Shown: positions 1-12,010, counted from the stretch's first letter. The stretch is DNA of 64,000 bases from Durusdinium trenchii (GCA_963970005.1 CAXAMN010021573.1:659709-723708), one strand, 5' to 3'. Numbers and translations are program-made. The notes: generated by a model from the sequence alone, not told the origin.

Positions 1-854
1 CGTTTGATCACGTCCGAAACAACTGATGTTCAGAGCGCGGGAAGACACTTCCGGTGTCCTCTCCAAAGCCCAGTTTTTTCTTCTGTGTAGGGATACGGGA
101 TATCATGGGATATCAATTTGATGTCACTCCAAACCAATTTGGTGAATCTGTCGAAGAGCTGAGTTGGGTGAAGTAGTGATGCTGCAGAATAACTATATAT
201 ATAGACATAGATAGAAACATGTTTGATTTTTCACTGTTTGTTGCTACACTTTGACGCACATTCCTAGCTGGCAAACTTCTGTTTTACTTTGGACAATGGT
301 TCTTGCAAGGGCCATGGCAAAACAGGTGAGTTACATGTCTATAATTAGTATCAGATTGGGCATACATTGTTGCTACTTCGCTCGAATTCGGACAGAACAT
401 CAAGCGCACAGGGGTGGTTGTGCGCAGGAAGGTATCCAAAAGGGCTTGCTGATTGATGCTATACTGCTCTTTCATAGTAAATGTTTCTTGTAAAACAGAG
501 TGGCAAAAAGGGCTTGCCACCACGTTCTAATTATATATCTATAAGTGATTATAAGTGGAGTGTAGTTGTAAATGGTCCAAGGGTTCAGGCTTTAACTGCC
601 CGGCGTTGCATGATATCACATCATCTGGATATTTGGTGGTGGATTGATGGAAGATTGTTCCAAGCAGCTTTGAATCCGGACGTCACCCATCAGATCTACA
701 AAGATCACTCGGACCCAGTGGGACCCCGGCAGGCTGGGGCGGGAAGAGATGCAGCTGGAACCTGACGGAACCTTTGGAAGGCGATTTTCCTCCACCACTC
801 GACGTGGTTTTCAGGTGCAATTGTTGATCTTCCAGAGTGTAGCGAACATGTCAG
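1..854. other. Left edge, no supported gene
   Basis: No coding segment, repeat or RNA could be supported here. Open frames are short and overlap on both strands. The missing 5-prime exons of the dioxygenase gene that starts at 855 should lie here or beyond the window edge; I looked for an iron-binding HxD-type segment and did not find one. Confidence 0.4.
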
Positions 855-3800
855 GTGAGTTCTACAACTCCTTGCTGGCCATGCGGGAGGACCCAGAAAT
901 AGGTGTGGTTGTGTCAGGTTTCTAAGGCGCAGGTCACACGGTTTGCCTTCCTTTTGATCCGTCAAATACCGTCAATTTAAAAGTGTAACCTGATTTTGTC
1001 ACGGAGAATCCTTCGTTCAAGCATTCAAACAAATTGGTTCACCTGATCAACAAGCTTAGCAGATCTTAGCAGCTGCATTTGCTCATTTGTCACGCTTCCG
1101 AAACCATGGGACTCGTCACTTCTTTACAGATCAGATCTGCAAATCACCAACACAAAGGTGATTTGCTGTGCGCAGCACTGTCTTCCCAAAAAGACGTCCT
1201 GTGCCAAACACTGATCGTAGTGTACTTGAAGTCTATTCTAGTGTGTGGATCAAAAGAGATAGGACGTTCATGACATCTCATCTCATGGTGACGTTCATGA
1301 CATCACCATGGTTCATCCTTTGTTCCATCCCTGATTTACAGGAATCCGGCCTGTCAACCAGGCCCTATCATCCACGAATAGGCCCTGGGTCTACCATGTG
1401 ATTTCCAACCCCTGTCCCATCCCTTGTCTCACCTTTGCTGGATCATGCTGGATCTCCACCTGAAAACTCCAGTCCACGCTATCCCAGGTCTGTTCAACTG
1501 GTAGACCATGCGCAGGGCGACGGTGGTTTCTGCGTGATCCGTGGGTCGGGGAATCCCAGTGAAGATCAGCGGAGGTGGAGATCCTCCGGGGCATGTTGAT
1601 GTGCTTCTTTTGATTCCACACGAGTATATACCATGATTATAAAGACCACACAACAACTAGATTGTACTATGCAATGCTATAATATGCTATAAATTACAAC
1701 ATGTATTTGGTGTTTTGCTCCTTTAACCAATATTATTTCTTGTCATGCCGTCATGTGCACAGAACGTTCACGTGCCGCAATGGCCTTCTTTCGATTGCGG
1801 GACCGACCTCGCGATCGCTGCTGGGGGGACCGATGCACCGTTCACACTGTTTGTCAATTCAAGAGGGGATGTCACGGTTCACCGACCTACGTTGAGCAAC
1901 AGGATCTTCCCCCCCCCCAAAAAAAAAATGCAGGTCCTCTTGCGAACCTTTTGTTGCGAAGAGATCGTGTGGACTATGATTGGTTTGGAATCGAATCTAC
2001 AAGGAAACCGTGATAGGCCTCTTCAGCAGCGTTGAGACTGGAACTAGAAGCAAATTCAGAATTTGGGCTGAAATTTTACGACGAGCCTCCTCCTGACACA
2101 GCATGCTCCATGGCTGCTGTGAGGTCACACAAGCTCAATTTTCCCGTGCCTCGCAATTTTCTGCACGGCGCTGGTCCTGAAGCCAAGGACCACAGGGAAT
2201 ATATAATGCTGCTGAACGGTTTTCTATACCGGACATTTATCCGGGGTAGAGCGTAGATGACCTCCCTCTAAGGCAGCAGGATGCAGCAGGTATGTTTTTC
2301 TTGTTGTGCTTGTGCTGGGGCTGCTGGGATATGTTGGGACCTAAGGGATGTTCATGTCACTTATGATTCATCGATATATACGTATGGTAAGTCTTCGTGA
2401 GGAACCTCCACTGACACCTGCAACTTTACCAACAGAAGTACAATATGTCCACCCTTGGAAGGTAACGTTTGCTTTTCGGGAATTGCTTTGGTCTACCAGA
2501 TAGTGTGGCCAGCTAAAACAGCCAGGCAATAATATATTATAACCCTTGCCTTCCAAGACCATTTATAAGATGGTTGATCTGGTTTGTAGTGTAAAAATCC
2601 TTAGTAAACCAAGAATTCTTTGGGTAAAGCAATTAAATCAAGGGTAGTTGGAAGCCTGGTGTATAATGTACCATGTCATACTGGTCATAGCTCCAGGAGT
2701 TCAGTTTGCATAGCTCTCGGATTTCACTTTGCCGCTCCATCTATGTGATATTTGTTGATCGGGGACCCAAGAAACAAGGTACACAGTAACAGCTGATCGT
2801 TTCGTGGCAGGAGCATTTCTACCAGCCGGAGACACGCTGAAGCCTCAGACCTGCCACGATTACCAGTGTCTGTGCAAGGAAGGCGGTGATGCTTTGGAGC
2901 TCCTAGTCCGTCCTTCAGAAACCAATGATCTTGAAGTCTGTCAATCTTTCTCCCATCTTCAATCAAACCCTCATAGATACAAACCAACATCAACCAGAAG
3001 AAATCCATCCACCAGGCTCATCCCAGGGGCAGTTCGCTCAGTGGTCCACCCGGTCTCCGGTGATGTTCCACCCCCTAGGGCTCCTGGCATACCTCCGAAG
3101 GTATGACTGGAACGAAGGTACGACTGGAGCCTTAGGGCATGACCAATTCAGCGGCTCACCTTTTCATGACGCCCTGACCTGTAACCAAAATCGCAAGTCC
3201 ACGTTGGCCACTGAGTCTGTTCCAGGCCATGGATCCTAGATCTTGGCGCAGGCAGGTGGCATGACCGGCCTCCTCCCTAGGCGCTGGGGATGTGCTCTTC
3301 TTCTCGGAGGCCACGGTCCATGGTGCCATGGCCTGGACCGCCGAGCACGAGAGGTGCCGAGCACGAGTGGGAGCGGCGCCGAAACAGGGACCACCGTTGG
3401 GTAGAACAAACACACCCAATCCACACCCAATCCACTAGGAGTGGAAGCTACAGCTCACCATATTCACCAGCACCACCCACGATTTGGGTGGTGCTGGCAA
3501 GGTGTTCTTGTTCCTTTTTGTTTGATTTTCTCTCATGGTTCAAGGAGCTGAGCCAGTCGGCGAGTTTGGATGGGCTAAAGGCTTCAGAACAGCTGTATTT
3601 TTGAAGAAGATGCTATTCGTTGTCCGTGTACCTAAAAGGAAGAGTTGGTGCAGTGTGGAAGTCTGAGGGCCTTCAGCATTGCTTTCAAACCACGGGATTT
3701 GACTTCCAAGATTGAGGAAGCCACCAGGAATTTCAGCATTGTCTCGAGTGGCCCGCATTTGGTGGAGCAGAGCCACCCATACTTCAGGGCCACGAAAAAG

Positions 3801-6800
3801 CCTTCAGAGAATCTTCATGACAGCATGGAGCTGCGCGACAAGATGGAATCTGGTGGCGACAAATTCGACTATGAGAGATCAGCTGCCATGGACACGGCTC
3901 AGACATGTTGTGGGCATGAACAGTTTGAGAATGTTTGAGATGCTTCAAGAAGACCAATTGTTTGTGCAGTTTTTGTCATCTCATCTCACGCTTCTTGTCC
4001 AAAGTAAAGAAGGCTGCTGATAGCCCCACCCTCATTCATTTGATGTTCCTCTACACGATTATTGAGGTTCAAGCGGTTCCAGTGAGTGACGACTGAGTCA
4101 AAAGCACTCGCACTCTCAAGTCTTAGATATGACTCTAGCTCATCTTAAGCTATAGAGTGTTATACAGTTAATATACACTTGTACGCCCACCCAGTCCAGA
4201 ACTGCCATCCCATATTTGGGATCACATATTGGGGTCCTGAACCTACCTGAATTCGTGAAGACTGGAATCCCTGGGTGAAGGGACCTTCAAATCATTTCAA
4301 CTCTGGGTCATGGCACCCGTTTCGAACTCATCCTATATACCGTTGACCTCCATTCTGGGTCGTCCATTCGGGACAGGCGCATCGCCATCTACCGCTTTGC
4401 GCCGGCCACGGTGGCTTATGGCCGCAGCTATGTGCGGTTCACCCAGAGCAGCGGGAGCACGGTGTGCAACGTGTCGGGGAGATCGAAGGGTTGGTGGGTT
4501 GAACATGCTGCTCATTAAAAGAAGAACACACAAACAAACAGCTGCTGATATGGCTGCTGCGTTTGTTCTATAAAATATATACAGCAAGCTGCTAAGCACC
4601 CTGTCGCAGCTTCTTTGTTTCATGGCACCACCAGGACACCGGGAGCCAAAAGGTAAAATTGTCTTCGAAAAGGCTGGGGAGCCAAGTTGTGTTGTTTTTG
4701 ATGTTGTTTGTTTTCATGGAAAAGCTTGTCTGTGAGCTTAGCTGTTTGCATGTTATATGTACAATAGTATGTACAATATGTTTAATGTACTTGCAATCTC
4801 ATGGTTGCTTTTTTGGGGGTCGGTAGTTCAACATACCGTTATTTATGCAGAAAAGTACTGGACGCTGTAATAGTATGTTGTAGTAGAAACGGCCCCGCTG
4901 CTCGCAAGCGCTTTGGACATCTCATTCCGTCATCGTGGACATCTTCGAGTTGGAGCACCTCCATCATCAGGGTCTGTACACCCTTCCCTGATGTCACTCA
5001 TCAGGGCCACCCTTCGAGCGAGCTGGCTTGTCCACGGATTCCTCGGTGGCCTGGCCCTAAGGGTCCAGGATCATCCGAATCGGATGTCCTGCCAGACCCC
5101 CCGAAGTACGTACTCACCTCCAAGACCATCCTCAGGAGGTACCTGGACCCTATGGGTGGTGGATCTGGCAGTTAGAAGATTGAAGAGGTATCATGGCGCT
5201 TGGCAGATCCCCGCTGCAGGTGACAGCTGAAGACGAAACAGGTTCTGGAAAACTAGGGCACCGTGCTCAAATCTGGGCCAATTGGTGTTGGTTCTTTGCG
5301 TCTTAACCTGCAGCCTTAGGCTTTGTATTGCATCGCCTCTACATGAAGGCCCAGCACCTTTTGGTTGGGATTGGAATGGATTGGATGCATCAGGCAGTTC
5401 GTCAAGCAAGAGTCTTGAGGAAATGGTGACTTCGGGAAGAAAAGATCTGCGTAAGTGCAACCACACTACAAGCTGACAGCGCAACATGTTTGGAGCTCAG
5501 CAGAGCACCAAATAGCGTGGTGCCGCCTCACATCTGATATAAATACGATGGTTGCCTACGATGCCTGCAGACCAGGATGACTTACGATCAAAGACTGGTT
5601 GATGATTTCAAGAGTTTGGTCCAAACACCTGTAATTACCTGTTTGGTTACGCCAATGGCATGTGCCTGAGATGATTCATTCCAATGGCATGTGGTTTTGT
5701 GATGGGTTGAAAGGCTAACACTTCAGTTCAGGTGCTCGGGTGGCTATCCCGAAAAGAGAGTATATGATTGCTCGCTGTGCATCCAAAAGTTTGGGACCTT
5801 GTTCATTTTGCCTTGGATTGTAACATGAAAGGTCTACTCCAAACAGGCAGGGTCTTCTTTTGTAGAGATGGTTACACTCAGGCCGTGGGGTAGAAAACTG
5901 TAGAGATGTTTAGCAAGACTGGTTGCCCGGCTTGGTCAACGCCTGGGTCGTTCCGCACCCTCTGAGTCGCCGCAGTGGCCGCAGGCGGGTGGGTCGGTTT
6001 ACCGGATTGAAGCGACGCTTGGGGACAAGGAAGACATTCTCTTCCCACGTCTATGCCCACCCAGTAAACTTGAATTGGTATTTTGTTGTTTGGCCAGGCT
6101 TCTGAATTTTGAGGTGGTGTTCTATACCAAAACTAAATGTTTGCCCAGGACTGAGGGTCACTTCTGTTTTCCGGATTAGATAATCCTTCTATTTTGAGTT
6201 TTGAGATTCCCGAAGGTTTGTTTGGGCCTTTTAGGATGTGGCCAAGTTTGATTGTCATTTTCTGTTAGCCCTGCTTACAGCCAAGCTTCGAAACTGCTTG
6301 CTGAAAGACATGGTGACATAATCATCTTGATCAAGTTGTGCGTTTGGATTGCCAACACAGTAGTTCGGATCCCTATCAATTTACGTCCATCTTCGCTATA
6401 CTCAAAACCCCGCAAAGTAGTTGACTGGATAATGCTCACCACTTCCATTTATGGTGATTATCCATAGTTATTTTTAGCCAAAGCAGGGTGAGCGAGATCC
6501 AGTTGTTCTGTAAATGTGAGGATTCTGAAGCGCACTGCTCATAAAATATTCTTTGAATTAGTAGCACACCTTTTTCACCAAGGTTGGAACTATACCACAG
6601 GGCCACAAACAACGAAGTGTCCATTCTCCACGTTTCAAGTATTGTTGTTATTCCTGGCGGTGAAGCTATAGGTTGTTTTACGGTCTTACATCATATCATC
6701 TCCACGAGTTGGGTGTTTGCTTTTGCAGGGTGTTTTGCCTCAGAAGTCTCAGAATTGAAGTCTTTCAATGCACGCATCTGTGCGTCAAGTATGTAGAGCT

Positions 6801-7138
6801 ATGTAGAGCTCCTGGAGTGCATCTGAATCAGAGGCGTTGGAGGTCAACGACCTGGCGATTCGAGGATCTGTTGTCCTGGCAATAGCCCCCAAAACAAGGT
6901 GAAGCTTCCAAGATGTTGTTCAATCATGTTCAATCGAACTCCGAACATATATATATATATATAAATGATTTTCCAAGGCTTCTCGCCATAAAGAAGACGG
7001 GTCACTTTCTTCATTCAGCCTCCGCACCAGCCACCGCAGCACCAGAACACCGCGCTTCTTGCGTACTGGAACCGCCCCAGGAGATGCTGGAGGACCTGAC
7101 AACGGCCCAACGTGCCGTCCTGGAACCGCCCTATGCAG
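855..7138 (+). CDS. Phytanoyl-CoA dioxygenase family gene (partial, seven small exons)
   Basis: Seven plus-strand segments read in order as the catalytic half of a PhyH (PF05721) Fe(II)/2-oxoglutarate oxygenase: 855-882 (GEFYNSLLAM), 1488-1544 (SVQLVDHAQGDGGFCVIRG), 2124-2196 (SHKLNFPVPRNFLHG), 2811-2835 (EHFYQPET), 3281-3353 (AGDVLFFSEATVHGAMAW), 4377-4431 (RRIAIYRFAPATVAYGRSY) and 7081-7138 (EMLEDLTTAQRAVLEPPYAG). The first five junctions join in phase, with donors GC, GT, GA, GC, GT and acceptors AG. By family knowledge the His of VHG is the distal iron ligand and the Arg before IAIYRF contacts 2-oxoglutarate. The proximal HxD segment was not found, so the 5-prime part is missing or outside the window. 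The last junction is less certain: an exon between 4431 and 7081 may be missed. Two exons are only 25 and 28 bp. Members hydroxylate diverse substrates, so the substrate is unknown. The family call is firm; exon edges are inferred. Confidence 0.8.
3073..3137. mobile_element. Palindromic MITE-like element, family 1 (short copy)
   Basis: Starts with CCCTAGGGCTCC and ends with GGAGCCTTAGGG, a near-perfect inverted repeat, around the GTATGACTGG/GTACGACTGG core shared with the better copy at 61504-61599. It lies in a PhyH intron. Confidence 0.6.
3645..3938 (+). CDS. Hypothetical coding segment inside a PhyH intron (97 codons)
   Basis: An open frame with a soluble-protein composition (for example KIEEATRNFSIVSSGPHLVE and SMELRDKMESGGDKFDYE) lies wholly inside the 3354-4376 PhyH intron, same strand. 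It may be an exon of another transcript, a nested gene or a decayed retrogene. A second overlapping plus frame (3712-4020) is also open, so the frame is a judgement on composition. No family recognised. Confidence 0.35.
   Translation: MVQCGSLRAFSIAFKPRDLTSKIEEATRNFSIVSSGPHLVEQSHPYFRATKKPSENLHDSMELRDKMESGGDKFDYERSAAMDTAQTCCGHEQFENV
4432..7080. other. Long PhyH intron, mostly non-coding
   Basis: This stretch holds a degenerate family-1-like piece around 5086-5157 (conceptual peptide ILRRYLDPMGG) and a region at 5282-5476 open on both strands, which I could not assign. An AT dinucleotide run lies at 6947-6964. Otherwise nothing recognisable. Confidence 0.4.
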
Positions 7139-7384
7139 GAACGGAAACCGGACGGAACCGGACGAAGTGGACCGAGCCCAGGCCACTCTTTCGGGACAGT
7201 TTTTGGGTCGCCAGTGTTTGAGGTATTTTTTTGGAGGGTTTGTTGGGATCCAACAGGTCAGAATGAAGAGGTCGTGTGTGAAAACAGCTGCAGCTTCAGC
7301 TTCACCCAACCTGTTTCTATGCCTTTTCGTTGAAGACTGGCGCTGGTATGTAGATGAACAGAGGCAAACATTTGGACACTTGAC

Positions 7385-7491
7385 TTACACTCTCTGAACG
7401 AATCATGGAAGTGGATGGCACCACCTGTCTATAGAGGAAAATGGTCATCCAAGGTACCATCCACTTCCATGATCTATTTCTGGGAGTGTAA
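7385..7491. mobile_element. Palindromic MITE-like element, family 2
   Basis: Begins TTACACTCTCTGAA and ends GGGAGTGTAA. The arms share ATCATGGAAGTGGATGG as an inverted repeat. The centre holds CACCACCTGTCTATAG, also seen at 33341-33355. Half-copies lie at 33321-33390 and 34881-34960. No coding capacity, consistent with a non-autonomous element or fold-back repeat. Confidence 0.7.
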
Positions 7492-8401
7492 CTTCATGCT
7501 TTGGGTTCATCAAGGCTCAGAACAGAGCCTTGCGCGAGGCATGGTTTCCGCACCCAAAAATGGATGGACAGGGGTCGACCTTTTGTTCTGTTAAACAAGT
7601 GAAGTGGTGTAGGCCGTTAAAGCTTGCAGGGCACAATCCGCCGGCTTGGCAATTGTCCACCAACCGGTGTTTCGGGTACTCGTTCGTGAGTCATCTTTAG
7701 TCTCTCGATGTACACCCTGCAAGCAGGGGGTGGGTGTTTTACTGTACCATGTTTTACCCATCTCTGTTTGGCAGGCCTGTGTAGCAAGCATGTTCCCATG
7801 ACCTCAAGGGACGCCATCACCAGTGCCCGGTGGCGTCGATCGGTGAGGGCGGCCGAATGGGCCGAGTTCGGACGAAGTAGACCGTGCCGAGCACGAGAGG
7901 TGGAGACTCATCCATGGTATTAAATTACATAGTATTATTTCATTAATTATCCAATGTTGTCTATGTATTAAATATACAAGCAGTGAAGCCCTGGGGCTTT
8001 CACCAGCGTTCTTCCACTGTTCAGCCACACTGTCACATATAGGTGTTTCGATGTTCACCTATGCCTGGCCTGCATTCCGAGTGGGGGCAAACATATGAGG
8101 ACAGGGTCAAATCATATATGGTTTTGGTTTGCCTTCCCCCCCTCCGGTCCTTGGTTGGTTCAGAATGGAACCAGGAAGGGGGCTGTCTCCTTTGACCATC
8201 TTGTTATTTCAGCTCCAAGGTGAATCGTGCCTTCCGATGTGCTGCAAGACATGGCTCAACACTGACCAACAATTCAAGAATGGAGATGATTTAAAAAACA
8301 TTTGCATACCATTACATACCCTGCCCTTTTCGCCAGTCAGTGGCTAGCCCTTCACCCTTTTTGGAGGTAGCAAGCATGATTCCAGCTTTTGGGGAAGGAC
8401 T
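7492..8401. other. No confident gene
   Basis: A GC-rich patch at 7800-7915 is open in plus frames (RDAITSARWRRSVRAAEW) but is too short to call. The rest shows nothing I can support. Confidence 0.3.
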
Positions 8402-8659
8402 TTGCAGGATCCGCGGGTGCCCACTTCGACCCTTCCCACCCTGCAGGGATCACAGTGGGCCAGTAGGACCCCATCAAAGCGACCATTCGATCCGTTCGGT
8501 GTGTTTGGTCTTTTTCACAGAACAACAGATCTTTGGGCATTTGTGGATCACTTGAACAAGGACGAAACATCATTTCAGCACTTTGAGCTATCTCAGCGAA
8601 CGAAACCTGAGGCGAACGGTCCAAGGAAAGCTGGTTTGACTGTGACCATGAAGTGTTGA
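8402..8659 (+). CDS. Hypothetical coding segment (85 codons)
   Basis: Open plus frame with protein-like composition (KRPFDPFGVFGLFHRTTDLW, then FVDHLNKDETSFQHFELSQR), ending in TGA at 8657-8659. The opposite strand is also open across 8352-8624 with plausible composition, so the strand is uncertain. No family recognised. Confidence 0.35.
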   Translation: MQDPRVPTSTLPTLQGSQWASRTPSKRPFDPFGVFGLFHRTTDLWAFVDHLNKDETSFQHFELSQRTKPEANGPRKAGLTVTMKC

Positions 8660-9039
8660 GCCATGGAGCGGTCGAAGCCCTTCAACAAGTGCTCCAGTCA
8701 CTAGGAGGAAGATGGAGAGACCTGAGAGTGGATGTGTGTGGACGATTTTTGGGGGTGTGGAGTGTGGTGCTTTCGCGATGTTTTACTCAATGTTCTGTTC
8801 TTAAGCAAGTTGTGGGTGTTTCGTTTTCACATGTAGATAGTGGTGTCCCTTTCTCTCGGAGACAGTTGACCCAAAACAGGCCTGACAAGGAGTTGCATTG
8901 CCTACATGCCTCCCTTAAGAGTCATCCTGAGGGGTAACAAAAGGGTTCCCTGCTCAGTCGTGTTCGTTCGGTTTGGGACCTGTTCATTGTCCAGTGAGGT
9001 CTCAGCTTGTCCACCAGGTTCTTATAATCTCTTAGGCCG

Positions 9040-9285
9040 ATGGAAGCATCGTCCGTGTTTCACCGATGTGTTCATCCCCGGTGGTACCGACCCGACGAGT
9101 TTCGCGACGACCGAGTCGGTCTGGAAACCGACCGAAAACACCCTTCGCTTGGGCTCGGGCGACAGTGGAGAGGCGAGACGTACGGAGTTCGGAACGCCCA
9201 ATGGTCGGCTTCCTATTTTAAATTCTTGGCTTTAAGACGCTCATTTGATCCCACTGGACACGTCCGGATCTTTGAACGTGGGTAG
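9040..9285 (+). CDS. Coding-like GC-rich patch, frame unresolved
   Basis: All three plus frames are open across about 9050-9230, two with plausible composition (TDPTSFATTESVWKPTENTL or HPRWYRPDEFRDDRVGLETD). The GC-rich composition against AT-richer flanks suggests an exon. The frame cannot be fixed by reading alone. Confidence 0.3.
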   Translation: MEASSVFHRCVHPRWYRPDEFRDDRVGLETDRKHPSLGLGRQWRGETYGVRNAQWSASYFKFLALRRSFDPTGHVRIFERG

Positions 9286-10499
9286 CCACGCACCTGGAGC
9301 CAGGTGAAAAATACGCCGGCATATAGGGGTAGTGGACCCTCCGAGTGGTCTATTCAAGATTTTCCGTGGTCAACCAGGGTCCCCAGGTTTTCACCCATCC
9401 CCATGTGTGAAGTCTGGTTTTTCATGTTGGCCATCTTGGCCGTTGTCAATTCCACTCAGAGCTGTTTTGAGGTGGCGTTTTATGGCTCGAGGCATGTGCG
9501 AACAAGGGCCTACAGGGGATTCGGGGCAGAGAACGGGGCATTCGACTGACCCTGCGCAGACCCCCATGGGCCCCATGAGTTGGTTGGTTTCAGGGTGGTT
9601 TCACGGGTAACGGAGGTAAATACAGCTAATACAAATTACAATCCCAGGAAAAGAAACGGAAGTGGACAGCTGGACAACCCCCTGTTTTCAGACGAACATG
9701 GTTTTTGGAGGGGCCACTGGGTACACAGTTATATAAAGTTCTTGGTGCTATTTTTGACGAGTTAGGTTTTTGCCCAAAGAACTCACTTGGTAGGGAATCA
9801 GCTGATCTTGAACATGTTTCTGTTTGTATTAGGATAGATGTACAAACTAGCTTAGTTTTGGTTCAGTTCTTGGTTCAGATCTTGGTCAGTTTTCAGCCAG
9901 AGAAGTCCGCAAATCCAAGCTGTGAACATGTCAAGGTCCTTGTCGTCGCGCGGTTAGAAAAGCGGGTTTTGCAGATCAGGTGATCTTTATTTTTCCACCG
10001 AAGTGGGTGAATCCCCTAACCTGAGTGTGTCTTATGCCCGGTTCCTGGACCAACATGGTCTTAAATCCACGTCAACCCCGAAGCAAGTTAGTTGTAGGAT
10101 GTTGTAGGCCTTTTGTGGGGAGACTCTTTTGAAAAAATACATGACACAACGACAACTTGGAGTCTCTCTTGTAAGCCACAAACTTGGATCCTCGTTCCTA
10201 GCTAAAGATGACTCCAGGGCAAACAGCACATGGGGATCGGGACCCAAAATCAATCGAGAGAGGGGACCATGCAAAAAAACAGCAAGCTGCACAAAGAAAA
10301 CCAATAACATATCTAAAAGCAGGTAGCGAGGGATGTGTGAAATCGCAACTACACAACAGTCATTTTGACCACATCCTGAGTTAGGCATGAATGAGCCTTG
10401 GCGAGATCGAGCCATTCATTAAACATAAAGAACAACATGACACCACCGTAGACCCCAAGCAGTCTGTGTTTTTCAATATCGGAACACTCTGCAACTAGA
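9286..10499. other. No confident gene
   Basis: Scattered open frames (9332-9610 plus, 10032-10415 minus) are not convincingly coding. No repeat or RNA recognised. Confidence 0.3.
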
Positions 10500-10784
10500 G
10501 CTTGCGACGTCCAGAGCTGGGAGACAAAGGATTGCAAGGCAGAGGCAGACACAGCAGCCCAGAGCTGGGAGACAAGTGTAGACAAAGCGAGACAAAAGTA
10601 AATGATTGCAAACGACATGCAGCCCAGAGCTGGGAGACAAATGAAGGATTGCAAGGCAGAGGCGGATACAGCAGTCTAGAGCTGGGAGACAAATGTCAAG
10701 GATTGCAAGCGAGAGGCGGACACAGCAGTCCGGAGCTGGGAGACATGTAAGGGACTGCAACACAGCAGTCCAGAGCTGGGAGAC
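10500..10784. repeat. Tandem repeat A, unit contains GAGCTGGGAGACA
   Basis: Six copies of GAGCTGGGAGACA start near 10514, 10562, 10627, 10679, 10732 and 10772, with irregular spacing of about 39-65 bp and conserved spacers (GGATTGCAAG, GCGGACACAGCAG). The array runs into the assembly gap. Membrane-protein-like minus-strand frames (VSLLFPFVSLL type) arise from this and the next array and are not genes. Confidence 0.9.
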
Positions 10785-10794
10785 NNNNNNNNNN
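10785..10794. other. Assembly gap (10 N)
   Basis: Ten Ns between two different repeat arrays. The true gap length is unknown. Confidence 1.
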
Positions 10795-11185
10795 ACAAGA
10801 AGGAAGACAAGGCGGACACAATGACCAACAAGAAGGAAGACAAAAGGAAACAGAAGGGGGACAAGACGAACACAATGACCAACGGAGACAAGAAGGGAGA
10901 CAAAAGGAAAAAGAAGGGAGACAAGACGGACACAATGACGAACAAGAAGGGAGACAAGACGGAGACAAAGGGAGACCAAGGCAGACACACTGACCAACGA
11001 GAAGGGAGACAACAAGGGAACAGAAGGGAAACACGACGAACGCAATGACCAACACGAAGGGAGACAAGAAGGGAGACAAAAGGAAACAGAAGGGAGACAA
11101 GACGGACACACTGACCAACAAGAAGGGAGACAAGACCGGAGACAAAGGGAAACAGAAAGGAGACAAGGGCCAAGACCCCTCCGTC
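10795..11185. repeat. Tandem repeat B, unit around AAGGGAGACAAGACGGACAC
   Basis: Irregular tandem copies built from AAGGGAGACAA, GACGGACACA and ATGACCAACAAG. The same family returns at 11535-11583 (inside a coding exon) and 12416-12480. Confidence 0.9.
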
Positions 11186-11256
11186 AGCTGAATCAAGTGA
11201 GCAGCGACCATGGTTGAAGCGGCCCATCCTTGTTCACTGTGAGGATAGCTTCTCAG

Positions 11257-12010
11257 TCAGCTGCAGTGCGATGTCCCGGATGTTTCAATGCCAAGGGTCG
11301 ATACATATGGTTGCCAGACCCCTGGCACATGATCCACAATGTTGGCCTGAACAGTGTCAAGGAAGCCAATGTCTTTGCAAGCGTTGCTCTCACAAGTGCT
11401 GCCATGGATGTATCTTGGGGCCCATGGAACACTGAGAAATGGTTCAGGACAATTCAACATGGGGTTCCAGAGTGGTGCACGCATCCCACTGAAGCGGATC
11501 CTTTGGTGCAGGCTGTCCTCCCGCGAGTTGACACAGTGACTAACAAGAAGGGAGACAAGACGGGAGACAAGACGGACACACTTGTGAACTTGGCAAAGCT
11601 TCCGATTGGAGCCGATTTTTGCTTGATGCGGATCCCAAAAGATTTCTCCGCATTAGGGGTCAAGTCTGGAGGTTGGTTTGGATTTCAGTGTGATTCTTCC
11701 ACCTCTGCCTCCTGGGGTGAGGTTGGAGGAGATCGTGCGAACAGATGCACTGGACAACATCATCAGCTCACGGCCCTCCATCGACTTGTCGGCATTTTGG
11801 TCCTCAGAACTAAAGCCGGTAGCTGCTGTATCTGATGGCAGTCGATTCAGCACAAGGAAACGAGCCCTCGGATCGAGGTGGCAGCGTACTCTGATCAGGA
11901 CCTGAGGCATAGAAGAGCATTCAAGACTAAGTGCTCGACAGGACCTATTCTGGATGATGCCGCTCTGAAGTTCGATACAGTGGTATCAGGCGCTGGAAAA
12001 GAGGAGGCAG
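11257..12010 (+). CDS. Multi-exon gene of a recurrent dinoflagellate family (CPGC...GPWN type), partial
   Basis: Exon 1 (from about 11257, after CTTCTCAG) reads SAAVRCPGCFNAKGRYIWLP, then DPWHMIHNVG and VSWGPWNTEKWFRTIQHG. This CxxC, W-H and GPW layout resembles a high-copy protein family I remember from Symbiodinium, perhaps mobile-element derived; the link is from memory. Exon 2 (11689-11818) reads VILPPLPPGVRLEEIVRTDA. Exon 3 (11851-12010) reads HKETSPRIEVAAYSDQDLRH and ends at a classic GTAAGC donor at 12011. The exons join in phase only if 11664-11688 (25 bp, GT-AG) and 11819-11850 (32 bp, GT-AG) are removed; unspliced, the first frame stops at 11833-11835. A repeat-B segment sits in frame at 11535-11583. 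Function unknown. The downstream end was not found. Confidence 0.55.
11535..11583 (+). repeat. Repeat-B copy inside a coding exon
   Basis: About 1.5 units of repeat B, adding a Lys/Asp/Thr-rich peptide (VTNKKGDKTGDKTDT) without breaking the frame of the surrounding exon. Confidence 0.75.

Noticed and set aside
10473..11227. Minus-strand frames of 171-212 codons rich in Val/Leu/Phe/Ser, looking like membrane proteins
   Set aside because: They are translations of repeats A and B and run through the N gap; the period explains both length and composition.
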